DNA of 64,000 bases from Phoronis australis (taxonomy: Eukaryota > Phoronida > Phoronidae). The notes beneath the pieces were generated by a model. It was given only the letters and a program-made list of their open reading frames with translations, had not been told where the DNA came from and ran no database searches. A program made the translations under genes and the position numbers. The stretch lies in the NCBI GenBank assembly GCA_002633005.1, contig NMRA01000118.1:105835-169834 (forward strand), in the 5' to 3' direction. Numbering within the stretch: position 1 is the stretch's first letter; each line of letters starts with the position of its first letter. Of this stretch, positions 12,701 through 27,700 are shown piece after piece.

Positions 12701-15700
12701 ATACAAAACAACACGTGAGCCATTTTAGAATCGTAAATCCGTTTAGATTCGCACGGGATGTAATAAAAACAGTTCAGTAGCTCCCTATGCATTGCAGACA
12801 TCCAAAAAGTGGGAAACAAAAACAGTATTTGAATATTGTTAGTGATGAGTCCTGTGCAAGGGAAAATGATTCCGCTCGCATTATTCATGGCGGAAATCAC
12901 ACAAAAGACACTTGCGCAGTTTTTACAATGTACTTGCCCATTGTTTCGCAAACACATGTTTTAACCGTGACTTGCTGCCAGCTCAGCATTAAATCGAAAG
13001 CCTGCTAACAACCTCCGGTTTTACTATATTAGTCTGCTCTGGTCTGCTAACTTATCATTTTAACTCCCTCGCATCATTGATTTAAAATGCCACCTCGTGT
13101 TACTTTTGACAGCTTCAACCGTCTTTCTGAAAATGCATTCTTTTCACGGCATCGGGCTTTGATCAGCACCGACAACACACTGCTCATGTGGGCCTATCAA
13201 CGAAACAGCTGAGGTCGCAACCTCGACTTCAATAAACTTGGACAGCTAGCCTTTATTAAGAATCTAGCACTTTGTAATAAAATCATGAAAAACTATATAT
13301 TTTGAGGTTTTATAGCTCTGGTCATAGTGAATATCTTCAAGAAGTCTATCCAACCCAAAGTAGACCGGAAATGCATTTTTCGGTTTTAAACTTGATCTTG
13401 TCTCTGTAAAAAGTTGCATCACTCCATTGCTAAGGCTACGTTCAACTGAACCACAACCACCTACATTTTTGATTGGTCAGAATGGACGCCAATTGTTCGC
13501 TGTAGCTTCTTTAGTCCTCATGTTGTTGGAGGGCACGACATACATGTACATGTACGTGTACGTGAATCGTAGGTTATGTGCACTCATGCATTATGTTCAT
13601 TAATCACATGTTTAAATGATGTTCTGTTTCTTATGTTGAAAATATACAAACTGTTAATGGCAAAGATCTGTAAAGTTTCGGTAAATTTGCAAAACTGACC
13701 AACAGTCCAGCACTTACCAACACAAATATTGGACTCAGAAATTTCCAACATATTCTCCAAAAAATTCCAGGAGTGAAACCCAACATGTCTTTGGCGTCCT
13801 TCTTAAATTGGTCGAGACCTGAAAAATCCTTGTTGCTACAAATCATTGTACACCATTAAGCCAGCTTGACGCGACACTTTCCGAGAGCTGTAAATGAAAC
13901 CTGCTACTAGTCGTATTGCTGTGCAACTTGACAGTATTATAAACATGCCGAGCAAAACTTTCCAGTTCGTTTTTATTTACAATTCGGTTAACGTTTAGAA
14001 ATAAAAATTGTCAAATCGACATCAAAAGGTTTGAAATTACTAGCATCCAAGTAGCGTGTTCAAACAATTTTCTGCTAAAGGGGTAATAACCCCAGTGTAC
14101 ATATCGTCGTTTAACTCTAAAATTCAAATAGGCATGTATGCAAATTGTATTTTTAAAAATTGTCCAATATAATTCATTACATTGCAATGTAACATTACTT
14201 TACATACGATGCTCAGCTAACAGAGACTGGTATCACATTTCAATTTTCGAATGAGTTGAATCTGAAGTTGTCTTTTGAGTTGATCTAGATTAAGTCATTA
14301 AGCGCACGCTCAGTGGAGCGAGTCAAGATCACTCACTGACGACAAGATGCTATCGGTACTCGTTAACCTTACCATAAAACCAGGCGACGGCTACAGCTTC
14401 AATGAATACAACAAATAGCAGTGATGTTCCCGCAGCAAATGTGTCTAGCAGCGTTAAAACATAAATGCCTCCCTGCAAAAGATTATTATTGACGTCATCA
14501 GGCATTACATTCAGACCAAGGGTGCAAATTTATTTTAGAGACAAAAGCACCCGGTTAGGATGATACACCCCCTTCTTCGCTAAAAGACACATTTGTGCTT
14601 CCAAAACCAAGTTATTTTAATTTAAGCCTTTGTAGGAATTAAACTAGTTGACAATAAAACGTGTTCATTAACTCTGCTATCCAAATATGCACTTACAGTT
14701 ACAAACCCAAGTTGACCACAGAGACTGCTTGCAGAAATAACCATCTGAAGGAAGTACCCATAAAAATATTTCCAGGTGATCAGTGCAATGGGCCCACATG
14801 CGAGGCCTGCGCACGTCTGGTACAACGTGTATCAGACCGCCTGCAATTATTTTTTTTATAAGTACCCGGTGTATGTTCAACAATAATCAACTGGCAAAAT
14901 ACCAGGGGGGGGCAGGGCAGACATTCGCACCCGCGAGCTGCCAAATGGAATCTGGGAGAATTTTAGGGGTACCATTACCCCCTTGCCCCATCTCCCCTAA
15001 ATCCGCGACTGCTTACATAAACTTTATGAAACTGGACCAGCTTTTTTGCACACTTGCCGGAGTCAGAGAAATGAGTTGTTGTGTCACGTGACCATCACGA
15101 CTGAGGAGGTGTAGCAAGGCGTCAGTGAGTGTTTGAAACGTAGAATTATCGCGGAGGAAAATGCCAGCGTAAAAGACAAAACGACATTTAGAATTGGCTC
15201 GGAGAGAAGTAAGCGATAAAATCTCTGTACTCGGCTAAGATGTGTGTTCAAATTTCAAAGTAGCTGAGAAACTTTTTTTAGAGTTTTCTAAGCTGCGCTA
15301 CATCCGAAAACCGCCGAGACAGCTAACAAGCGTTTTCTCGAGCAATGACATTTCTAAAAATAACTTACGGCCTTAGTTTAATGTTTGAGTATCACCTACA
15401 ATCCTTTGTGAATCCTACGGATGACGAAGGGCAATATTTTAACGCACACAAATCGTCTCTCGAGTTCAAAATAACGCCACTGTCAGAACTGAATAAGTCA
15501 GTGTAGGCCAATCACTCCAGTAACCTTCAGAATTTATGCCGGGGTTATTTACTTGAGTATAATGCACGTGCTGAAGTTTATTAGGACTGTTTCTCGATCG
15601 CTTTCCACTATTAACTGTACAGTCGAAGCACACATAACTAGTAGAATTAAATCATACAGTTAGTATTATATACTAGCGGTTCATGCCAATAGGTCCGTCC

Positions 15701-18700
15701 CGGATTACACAGCGACACTAGAATCTAGCTGTATTTACCCACAATGCCGTAAACATTCGTCAGACACATTCGCTGCCTCGTTTTCGAGCCACTGGAGTTT
15801 CACATATTATTTGTTGTTGTCTGATTCTGAACAAGTTTTTCTCTGTTGCATTACTCAATTCGTTCTTCCTATGCTAACGATGTCTTAAGTGTTGTGTTGA
15901 GGGCTGCAACACCGGCGTGAAAAAGTTTTATAAACTGGACAAATACCCGTGGATGTGTGATCTAAAATTCTTTGCCTTCCCGACATTAATGAGAGACAGG
16001 AGAATGCGCCTGATTTCAAAAACTAGATCACGTACATTCTTATTTCCATAATAACGGCGAATAAAAGTCATCTATAATGCATACAAACATCTACTGTTGA
16101 GTGACAATATCTGGCGAGTGCAGTTTTCAAATGCATATTCTATGCTACTGTTACTGAGTGCCGAAGCGTGTCAGTTTGCGTTGTTTCCAGGAATAGTGAT
16201 GAAAAATGCATGGAAAACTATGCCTCGACATTGTTGTTCTCAATGCAGAATAAAGAATCGTTATCAGATAAATACATGCAAGGTTGGTTACATTTAATTC
16301 AACCGACATCACAACAGTCGCGTTTCAGATTACACTCTTTCCAAGAATCTTCATGAAAAAATGCTTGAAAACAGTGTCTCGGAGTTTGTTGTTCTCAATG
16401 CAGGGTAAAGAATCGTTATCCGATAAATACATATGTACAAAGACGTTCTCTTGCGCTACACAAGGTTGTTGCATTCAATTCAACTGACATTACAATAGTC
16501 GCATTTCAGTTTGCGTTCTTTCCAAGGATCGTCATGAAAAAATATTTGAAATGCTATTCCCAGAAATTGTTGTTCGCAATGCTGGGTAAAGAGTTGTTAT
16601 AAGTTTTCTGTGTTTTTGCTTCTTTGACCCCGTTATCCTCAGAAATTTCTGGCAATATTTCCAATTTCTATTTATTATTATTATTACTGAGACCATGGAT
16701 GAGTTAATCCATAACAAAAACTATTTCACTGTCCAGCAGCTTCTATAATTTTCACACTACCACAAAAATGAGATTTCATATTAAAATTTTACACTGATTT
16801 TGAGCGAAAACTGATGTGCCCGACTCTTAAATTATTTATCAGAGTAGGAATTGTTTAAACTACATTTTAATAATATAACATAAGAAAGTAAACTGCAACG
16901 CATAGTATGATCCAAATCCGTGACATAGGGTGTATCATCCATTTATGGCTTTTTGTCTGGTCTGCAGTGCACTGCACTCTTAAGATAGGAAACTGGTTGG
17001 TATTCTCATCCGAATGTGTGAATGAATGAGCTTATGAAAAACTAACGTTCATTGCACTGCAGTCATGATGTGAATAAAAGAATGAAAAGAAAAAACAAGA
17101 AATTGTGGTTTTAATATGGGTGTGCCGTCTGTATTCGTCTTTTTATCCGTTTTATTCATAAAAGGTACTTAGTCGGCACGCATCTGTTTGCAAATTTTAT
17201 AATGAACACGCGATTTACTCCGTGGATGGGCGGACACAGGTTATCACTGACCGGTGTTTAGCAGCTTTCGGTGCGACGATAGGCTGAAGACAGGTTCGAA
17301 TTAATCACTTTATTAATTTCGGCCGCACGTACTCAAGTCTACTCAAACAAAACGTACTACGTAATGTTTGTTCTATGCTGCAGCTAGTTCTGCAAAACCT
17401 TGACCATTGGCGGATCCAGGATTTTGAGTTGGGGGGCGGGGCAGAGTATTAGCAAGGAATTTTCCCGTCAGACACTTACACCCCGAGTTCCCAAATTCAC
17501 TGTGGGAGAATTTTTGGGGGGCCATGGCCCCCTTTGCCCCCTTCTACATCCACCATTGCGCAAGAACATCGCCAAAGGAGCTCGTGCGACCACGTGGCTC
17601 GGTTGCAACACGAAGTTCGCGTGTTCTTGCCATTTCGCGAGATTCTCACCTCTACGGAACCTATGCCAAGTGGCGAGACTGGCTTGTACGCGAAACAGCT
17701 CATCAAGAACTATCAAACAACATGGCGTGGAAATCGATATTTTGTGAATCCACAAAAATAGTTCAGAAACGAACCGCATTAAATCGAGATTGAAGGATTT
17801 AACGTTTTTAAAACTAAAATAGCTTTCTTTATTTTGAACATTTCACTGCAAACTCCCTAAAAATCTGGTTGCCGTACGCGAATGACAAATCAGTTGCCTA
17901 GGAAACTACGGCATAGGAAACACTTCGAAAATCTGTAGCAGATATTAGGAAACAATACGCAAAGCAAGAAACGAGTAGTGTTTTTTATTAAAAGTAGTCT
18001 GTCGCCTTCACTTCAACGCCCATGTTTACAGAGCCAGTATAAGGTCTTACTAGTAATCGGGGAACCCTGGTAGAGAGGCTGTCGCCTACGGTCGCCAAAC
18101 GTACACCCCTGCGATTGCTACACTTTTCTAACTACCTCTTGCTCTTCACAATTCCCAGTGGTCAGCGCAATGTTTCCAAACTCTCTTTGATTGCCATCAT
18201 TTTCGAAGGGCCCCTGAGTTGTACTGGACCTATTTTCTGTAGCTTATTAAGCAAGCGGTATGTTCAGGCACTGCCGACACTCGAAAGCTTAGACTTTTTT
18301 TACAGATGTGGCCACCAATCACATGTATACATGTAGCTGTTCGCGCTTAATTTCAGATATTATTTCATAAAAATGGCCCTTGCTTTCCGATTGCCATGCT
18401 GTTTCTCGGCGCATGAAATGATAACCTAAAAGTCACTTTATTGACCTCTCTTCTATGCACTGACAAATGGCCAGTGTTTCCTTGTGACCATTAGACTGGG
18501 CTGCACAGGTTTTCAGAAGCAACAACAAACTACTTACATACGTAGTACACATCAAAGAGATCAGACAGGCTGCGAAGACAATAATGGCGGTCAAAACCAC
18601 GTGACCGTAGCGAACGTTACTGAGTGGCCTTCTCAGTACATCTTCAATGCCCGTAACCACGGAATGGAGGCCTCCCAACTGCAACAAAATTAGATTAGAA

Positions 18701-21700
18701 ATTCAGGAAACACCGTTGAGAGTTTAAGCCAGCATGTGTACATGTACCAGTAGATAACGTTTCCCTGTATTTGTTTATTTGTTTCTGAGCTACGGGTAAA
18801 CCATTTCTGCTCAAGATTACTTAATCCATGGTGAGCGCAAGGTCGAGGGTTTCGTAGACGTAAGACACTCTCAAGCAAAGATAGTGTGATCACGTGCTTC
18901 GTTCATAATGCATGGTGAAATTCTGCAATGGCTTGCGCGATCTCTCTTTCCACGCAGCTAATAAATTATTACTGCTCTTTGTACGTGGCCAGGCAGCACG
19001 CAGGTATCACGCAGTGGCACGCGCTTTAGCATTGGTTGATGTAACCTCAGCAGTCATTGGTTAGCTTTCCAACACTGTGAAAAAAGGGCGAACTGTGAAT
19101 GATTTTTAGCTTTGTCATGCAAGTGGCGTCGCAGCAACTATTTTTCGTTTCTGCAATGATGTTTAATAGCCGCGTGCTTGAAGCACATACATGTACAATA
19201 AACACATATCTGGCCGATTTAGCCGATGTGTCTTTCATACTGTATGAATACAGGACAGTATCGTAAACAAAATTCGACTAGCCAATCAGAAACGCCGGTG
19301 TAAAAAAATTTCCCGAGGGAAAATTAAATGATACCTGACCACCTAGCGGAACGCAGAGAATTAGCGAGATATTACTGGAACCTACTATATATCTTGGTAA
19401 TTTTAGTTTTTGGCTGAGATACGGTTTCAAGGTGTACTTAATTCTGGGCACTTATCACTCAAGGTATGTATTTAAACCTACTGTGCGTGTATGGATATGT
19501 TTGTTGGGTCATCAAGTTATTTTATATCTGCCAGTGCTATGTTGTCACGTTGGCTGTCTTCACCAAAAGCATTGTAAACTCGATCACTTGTTCGATTACA
19601 TTAGATTAGAAGTCATCTGTTAGCATGGTCACCGAATAATGACTTACCGAACTGTCAATCCCGAGCATGACCACCATTAGAAAGAAGATAATTGACCAGA
19701 CCGTCGGTACCGGTAACGTCTTTATTGCCTCCGGGTAGACAACGAACACCAAGCCCGGCCCTAAAGAGCGAGTAAATTTGATCTGAGCAGTTGTGTCCTG
19801 TCTAAGGTGACGCTTCTGCATCAATGTATTATGACTTAATTCGCGTTCCGAATTTCCTCTACCCTCACCTGTTTCCCCTCTTGTCTAGTATCCCTCATTT
19901 CCTCCCTCTAAGCCCCTTCTCACCATCGCGTCTCTCGCCTACTCTCCCCTGCTTCCCATCCATTCACTCCACCTTCATTCCTTTTTCGCCGTTCATTCTT
20001 CCCAACAAGCACTATCTTTTCTCCTTACTCTCCCCCTCTCCCTTCTGTCTAGCTCACGCTTTTCCTGGTCCTTCCTTCCGGCATCTTCCCTCCATCACCT
20101 CCCACCCCTTTCTTCCCCTCATCCCTTCTACCATCTGCTTTTCTCGTATTTACCTCCCCTGCCTTCCCTCTTACATCCCTCTATCTCTTCTTCACTCTTC
20201 AATACTCTCTCCCCATTCTACTTTCATTCTTCTGTTATGTAGTTGCTGACTTACCATCAGTCGCCACTGTTTCAATGTCAACCTTCTGACTGGCTGCCAT
20301 GTAGCCCAGATACGCGAAGATGACAAATCCGGATAGAAGGCTTGTCAAACTATTTACTATGACCGTGATGATGACGTCCCTGGACAATAGTTGACAAATA
20401 AAACTCAAATCTCTGCTTTACATGAGACGTTCAGACACTTAACAAATGCGCTGAAGGGCGCCGTTTTACTTTCGAAAGACAAATTTATCTTAAAACCAAT
20501 GACACGTAACACGTAATCAGTTACTTACTAATTGCCATACTGTAAGTTGTATGTTAATATTTAACATGTGCTCTCCATTAAAAATTCTTGATATTTACGA
20601 ATAATAAACTATTTAGCTTAATAGCAAGGGATTAGTAAGTAGCAAATTTCCTCGTTCAAAAAATTTATAATTAGCCAGAGCAATTAAATATCCTGCTTTG
20701 CTAACGCGGAGAGTGTTTTGTTACAAATGTGGTGCCGTAGGCGAGCTGCATCAACATAGCATTCAAAGTAAAAGGCAACCATATTGATGAAATGACTAAT
20801 CCAGCCCTTGTTGTGTGGACCAGGCGATCAGTCTTCGTTGCTATGTTACATGGTGTCATCTTATCCACGAATCACAAGTCATAAGAGTCCGACATCTTAC
20901 ATGTGTCAGGCAAAAGGTAAGCCGGGAAGGAGACAAGCCCATGAGTTTTGAAGCAAACAAGTTAGCACCTATGGCAAGTCTTTGCCCACTACTAATCTGC
21001 AAACAATATATGAAGGTCGCCGCATTTGTTGTTCGGGCACTACTGCCGAAACAGAGAGCTATGAAATTGACATGTATCCTAGAAAAACCACCTCTAATTC
21101 AATCAAGTATTGAAATACTTTTAAAACTGATTAATTTCGTTGTACGATGATAGTTTTATGTTGACTGGTGTGTATTTTCTGGTGTGCTGATTTTCTTACG
21201 TCGGCGTAAGCGATTTTTCTGGATTTTGAGTACCAAACATTTTAGTTTTGGATTCTATACAAAGAAGTTATAGCGCAATTTTTCCTTTTGCTTACTTGGG
21301 TATTTTCATAACTCCTGATCTGTTGTCTTTCAGAAAATATGTACTGTAACTAGTTGACACAATCTATGTTTTCTTGTAACTGCCATTGAATTGACGGTCA
21401 CCATGCGCTGGGACGGAATGACAGTCAGGACCGGTCAGCGACTGATTTTTAAGAGTTTTATTCGTTAAAATTCTGAACGTTCTTCGTGCCAACGAATGTA
21501 ACGTACTGTCAAGGAAAAAAATCCTGCCTGATTTTGTTGCGATGAGAGACCTCGCTTCGACTCAAGCAAGTATTCAGTCTTGAATGGAATATTTAATCCA
21601 AAACTATTTTAGTTAGTGTGGCGCGAGTCACTATTCATATTCTGATGTCCATTGTGACGTCTACTTGATGCCATCTGTTGGCTATTCATTGAGTTCTATG

Positions 21701-24700
21701 GAGACCTCGTGGTTTGAGTCAGTCTTGAATCGGAGTTTGTGAACTGAGTGGGGCTGTATCGTTGGTATAAGCACAATATATGATTGTACTGCAGTCATTG
21801 GTCTTATTATTTATTTGTAAAATGCGAGCCCGTGACATTAGTCTAAAAAGATCGGGAATAAAATAATGAAAAATGTACTGGTTGGGCGGTAAAAGATATA
21901 TGCTACATAGACGAACCTCCGTACCCATGAATGTATGGATGTATGTATGTAATGCGCGATTGCATCTTTGTAGACCTAATGAAATAACTGTTGGTCAGAA
22001 ATTAACGAACTTACCTGTAACAATTGTTGTGGAACTTATTATAGCTGGCGTAGGATAAATGGACCCCAAATCCGGCTCCGATAGAGTAGAAAATTTGGAA
22101 ACAAGCGTCAATCCATACCTATAATGTCAAGTGTTCAATTTGTTTGGTTTGGTGGCTATTTCAATGACATCATTTTAATGAGTAATTTGCTGATGGCATT
22201 GACTGCATTTGTCATAGTCGGTCTTACTGCCTGGCTAAGACCGTGACATCTGGGTAGAGTTTCGTAAAATCCTGATAATGAAGCTAGTGTGATCACGTGA
22301 TTCGATTGTAATACCGGGCTCAATAACGCTTAGCGCCGGTAACGTAAACTCATCAAGTGCGACTTGGTGAAATTACCAGGTCGCCAAATGGGAAAGGAGG
22401 TCGCCTAATTCTGTTGGAAAGAGTCGAAACTGAGTGAAACGAGATGCGTTAGATCAATGGCTCACGAACTGGGCAAATGTTCAACAGCCCGGCGTTTTTT
22501 TGGGGAGGAACGAAAAATTAATAGCCCAATATCCCGCGCGTAGGTACACCTCCTGGGGCAGGCTAACACGATCAGACCGTTCCGAGGTTTGAAGAACGAT
22601 TCCTGCTTCCAACTGCTTGCTTGCTGTAGCATATTTGAGTGCGTAATCGGATGTGGCGTGGTAAGGTTTTTATCAGGTCGCCAAATCGAGCCCAGTAATA
22701 CATGGCGACATCTAAAGCGCATTCGTTGCTTTTTCCCTAAATTCTCGCCTCGACGGAACGCGCCACGCCTGATTTTCAGTGACGACTGCCGGCTTACAGA
22801 ACAATGAGATGATGAGATGTCTTGGCCGATTTACCTAACGGAACTGGCGAGTTCAATCAAGTTCAGCCATTGCACTGACTACCGGGAATTTCAAAAACTG
22901 CTCTACAAAGAAAATACTCCCACGAGCACAATTTCAGTCTCGTTCTACAGACGATTTCTTCCAAGATGTTGAAAATATACCCATTCAAAATACAAGCAGG
23001 TTTCCATTTTGGGAAAAAGTCTTTCAAATGTTGTACGATGAATCTGCTTCCATCGAATGTAGCTGTATTTGTAACAGGCACTCCAATGTATACGATGGGT
23101 CAATCTTATTAGACGGGAGCCACGTGATCAGTGAACTGACAAAAACATTCTTATAGTGGTAACATAGACGACCTTCAAATTACAACGTTCTGGAACTATA
23201 CGGAACGGAGCAGATAAATTGTATTTTTTTTTACGGCAGAATGATGAATAACCGTAAAGGTCTGGGGGGGCTTTCCAAATCCTTTTCCCCCTCTTCCTCG
23301 ATTTTTAAATCTATTTTCCACTGCACTTAAATTATAAGGTTCTGTAATAAAACCAATTCTAAGCCAAACGAATTTAACTTATTTATAAGTTTATTTTTTT
23401 TCAATTTCTAGTGGTACGGTTAAATGAAGCTAAGCTGCTATTTTGTGAACTTAGAAGAATTTATCGTTAATTTCAAAGTCATTGTTTACAGAATATTTTG
23501 TTGCTTTATCTACATATTTTCATGTAGCTGGGACACTCTCAAACCATTGGAAATTAAAGTAAATTATATATTAAAAGTTCAACTCACGAATGGGCTGACT
23601 AATTGGTCTATTTGAGGCCTGATGAAATAAAGAATGCCGTCGACAGCGCCCTCTAGTTGTACTCCGTTGATCAATAGTACTGTAAGGAGTATGTAGGGAA
23701 CAGTGGCAGTGACCCAAACGACCTGAAAACAGCTGATCATGACAATTGACGCAATCATTTGAATAGCAACTGATGACCACCGTTCAAGGAATATAAATTT
23801 TCTAAGACATCTATGCAATTAATTCGCTATATGTATGCAAACAATAACCAGCCTTAATGGTCGATTATCATCACACGTGTTCGACCAAAACACTCGGAAA
23901 AAGGAAAATAACCAGTACGGTATTTTACAAAATCAATGCGTAGGATACGTACCTTGATAGAAAATATACTCTGTGACATAACGCTTACGCACCTTTCCGG
24001 ATGAACGTACTCCACGACATAACGCCAAGAACAGAATGGTAAATACTAGGACAGTGCATAAGGCGAGTGGCCATCGAGGGATGCCAAGATCTGTTAAACC
24101 ACTGCTGCGATGTACCTCTAACACAGCACGACTGAAAGCGAGATTTAGACATTTGTAATCCACACGATTCAATCGTAGAAATATTGTACATGTTGCTTTA
24201 GTAAAGCAACATGTACAATATTTCTATTGGAAAACACATTTTACCTCTGGAAACAGGGACGGGTCAGGGATTTAAGTAAGGGGGCCCACGTACACTGATC
24301 TGTACAAGTATGTAAAGTCAACCAAAACGTTTTCATGTGACACATGTGTAAGGAACACCCCTTCACTGAGCCAAAAGGCCCTCCACATCAACGTGAGAAG
24401 TGAACCCATTGGAGGAAAGCTGACATTTATAAAGGACGATAGGGCTGGCTTACAATGAGCTCTAAAATACATGATATAAAATGTCCATATTCCTATCAGT
24501 GGCAGACACTGGTACTGGGCTAAGTAGCTTTCGCCGCAACATATCACGACTCGAATTAACGCCTTCACTGAGAATGAACAGAGAATTCGATGTAAATGGA
24601 AATACAAATCGCCTCAACCGAGACCACCTTCAACAAAACTTTATAACAGTTGGAGTTCCTATTACGTTTGACTGCAAAAAAGGTGGTGTGTCAGTGATAT

Positions 24701-27700
24701 CAATGCTTGTGTGATTATGTAAAATACTGTTTGACATTATCTCACGACCACACACTGTATGTACCTTACCATTTGAATGCTTTTCAATTGATGGAGATGT
24801 CAATAGATAGCTCTCAGTGTACACGAAGTGTATTCAAGTTGTTGTTCGTTTCATTTGCAAGATACTATCACGACCCAACGGGTGTAACCAGGTGTCGAAA
24901 TCACAATATTCTTACAATAAAACTGAACTCGAGGATGGTCAGAAAACATTAATCAAAGCAATATTCATGGGTTTTGCATTGTTACGGTCATTCGGAGCAA
25001 CATATTGCAGGCCGCATTGTTCACTGGCTGAGTGGTCATGAATGTAAAGAAACCCGAAAAAATTGTCGCGCATGAATCATGAAGGTCTCGCCAAATCGAA
25101 ACATGAAATAAAGCAGGGCCCACTCATATCGACACAAGGTGCTCGCTTGTGAGGATTTAAATCGTTTACTGTCCTAGCAACCAAATATCACCGTGAGTTA
25201 GGTGACTTGTGCTGTGAACACGATTACATTGGTACGGCACTAGACTACACTACAGGTGTGGACACCATTAGGTATAAAGTGACCCAGTCTGCCACTGACC
25301 TCCTACCTTGGTTCAGACTAACGATCGATTAAATTTTAATTTTGACCTGGCTGTGAAACAATAGTTTGAAAGCTAACATGAACCCATCCTCCATCACAAA
25401 AAACAACTTTTGATTAAGACCACTTACGGCTATGAAATTGGTCCCAAACTATTTCTTGGCAAATTTCAGGCGATTAAAGGGCTTCACAGCATTGCTTGTG
25501 GCTAGGTACAATGTAATACAAATTGGCTTTCCGCAACTTGTCATTCTGTATTCTGAGTAATGTCTCGTAGAATAACGATTTATGAGTTCTTTGAAAGTCC
25601 ACAAATTACTTCCCATCTCAGTAAGGGACAAGTTTAGACCGATTTTATATCGGTGAAAGTTCTAAATCAACAGTTTGCTTCTCTGACGGAATACGGATTT
25701 ATAACTGGCTAAACTGTGTGATTACCATTAAGGAGAAGTATGTGTTAAGAGTTCTAAAGACACGCCACGGCTACGATAGTGCCATCCTGGGAGTCGAGAA
25801 ATCTTTCAGAATCGTTTTGTGAGAAATGTGTGCAAAATATTGTGGCAATTTCAGATCTTTAAAAGAACCGCTGAGACCCTGAACGTTGTAGCCACGTGAC
25901 TGCGATACTCGCCGATGTCGACTTCGCGGCAGTCGCCAGTCGGGTTAATCTTTGTTTGTTGTAATGCGTGTTACGATACTTGACGTCACTCGGGATCTTT
26001 TCGTACATCAAAGCAGTAGGCCTATTATTGTTTGGAATGATTTCTAACAGGTTTATCAGTGACAGTTACATCAATGAATGCTGAATGTTTAACTCGATAT
26101 TGGTTAGTGAGATAACAATCCAAGCCCAATGCCATGGCAAAGGGTACGTAAACATACATTAGACTATTTGTTTACTCCCTATACTATGTCTTCCTGAAAT
26201 TTATCACACGTTGAAATGAAAATCTATCATGTCTGTTTTCACGTGACCCTTGGTTTTTAGGTTTGAGGGCTTGTACCGTGCAGAGATATGCATCGCTTCT
26301 GCATCGATCCTGAATGGACAAAAAATGGTTTTAAGCAATTGACTGCAGCTAACCAGCAAGATCTTCTCATCCAGTGTAGATCTGTTTTTAAAGCCTACTT
26401 TCTTCATCAGAGACAACGAACGAGCTTTGTTACTCCTTTCTATTCCCACAGCATTTCCACACAACATAAGTGCTGCATGGTGCAACGTACATGTCAGTGG
26501 CCCTGGTAAAATGTGAATCGCAGTACGAAGTTACCTTAATACAACGTGTTGTTTGTGTATGAAGAGGAACTATGACTGACTGCTACACATGTCAGCCTTG
26601 TTGGTGAGGATGCNAAAACTACTTTAGTAAGGCAGAACATACTTCACGTTTCATCTTCATGTTTATATGTAGAAAATAACCAAAGTCAACCTTAAGATCT
26701 GAATTTAACTATGTGAAACAGGCTAAAAGTTATTTAATAATTTGTATTTTTAACGACATCTGAAATGTGCATCTGACCTCAACAAGTTAAATTCATTCTA
26801 GGTGTGAATTTTCATTCCAATGCAATGTTATGACGTTTACTGAATAGCTTATTCATGTTAATTCGGTAATTAATCTGGTAGTCCTGGGGGTGGGGTCCGC
26901 TATAAAATAAGGAAACTCTCTCATCTAGAGAATTTTATTGTATATAGCCTAACTTTGAAGAGAAACTGCTGTGAAAAAGTAACCCTTGACTTCTGAGCGT
27001 CACGTACCATACACCTCTTAAATTGGGCGCATTCCCGCCCCTGGAGGACAATACGTGAATATGTGCTGCTAGCCCCCACCCGGCATCCGAGTCCTGGATG
27101 AGTTTCCGAAAAGAAACGCTTAGTTCCACTCAATAAACCCGTTATTCAGTGGGGTAACTAGTGAGGATAGCATCACCAAACGATGTCGATAGAAACTTGA
27201 TTGCTAAAAACTTACGGGCAAGTAACGTTATGTAGTCTCCCAAGGGGGCTTCGGCATCCACACACTTTTTGTCAGTTGGTTGACCCTTTTGACCGCAATG
27301 CTCCACGAGTGTAGTAGCCTTAGGTCTTTTTTAGGTAATTTGTGACCACCTGTCGAAGACTTGCACCAGGGAAAATGGCAATAATAAGGCTTTGCGCGAC
27401 GACGTATTTTGATAACAATTCGTCTTTTTACCAGCTGTTTACATGCAGACAGCGACGCATGCGCAATTCAATCACCACTAGTACAGCAGCGACACCGCGA
27501 GGAGAATTCTCCGAATAGCCCCATTCGTTTCATATTTTGTGTTCACTTCCAAACTACGAAAATTTTTCTTAGACTTATTACCTTTGGTTTACAGTTGTTC
27601 CGTTTATTTCGTGAAATCATTTGCTACCACAGCAGTCAGCACAAATCAAACGCGCTTCAATTACAGGAAGTAAACAGATAGAAGTCGGAGTTGTTCGGCA

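Larger units (their letters stand above)
14473..18537 (-). other. SLC6 intron 9
   Basis: 4065 nt and the most repeat-loaded intron. It holds two copies of a GGATCC-type dispersed repeat, a decayed THAP fragment and a three-copy tandem repeat, each listed separately. Confidence 0.85.

Noticed and set aside
12541-12957. 138-codon minus-strand frame
   Set aside because: It overlaps SLC6 exon 12 in a different frame; the exon 12 frame carries the conserved TM12 sequence.
19824-20249. 141-codon plus-strand reading frame
   Set aside because: It is only a polypyrimidine tract (Ser/Pro/Leu/Phe codons) inside an SLC6 intron and shows no protein pattern.
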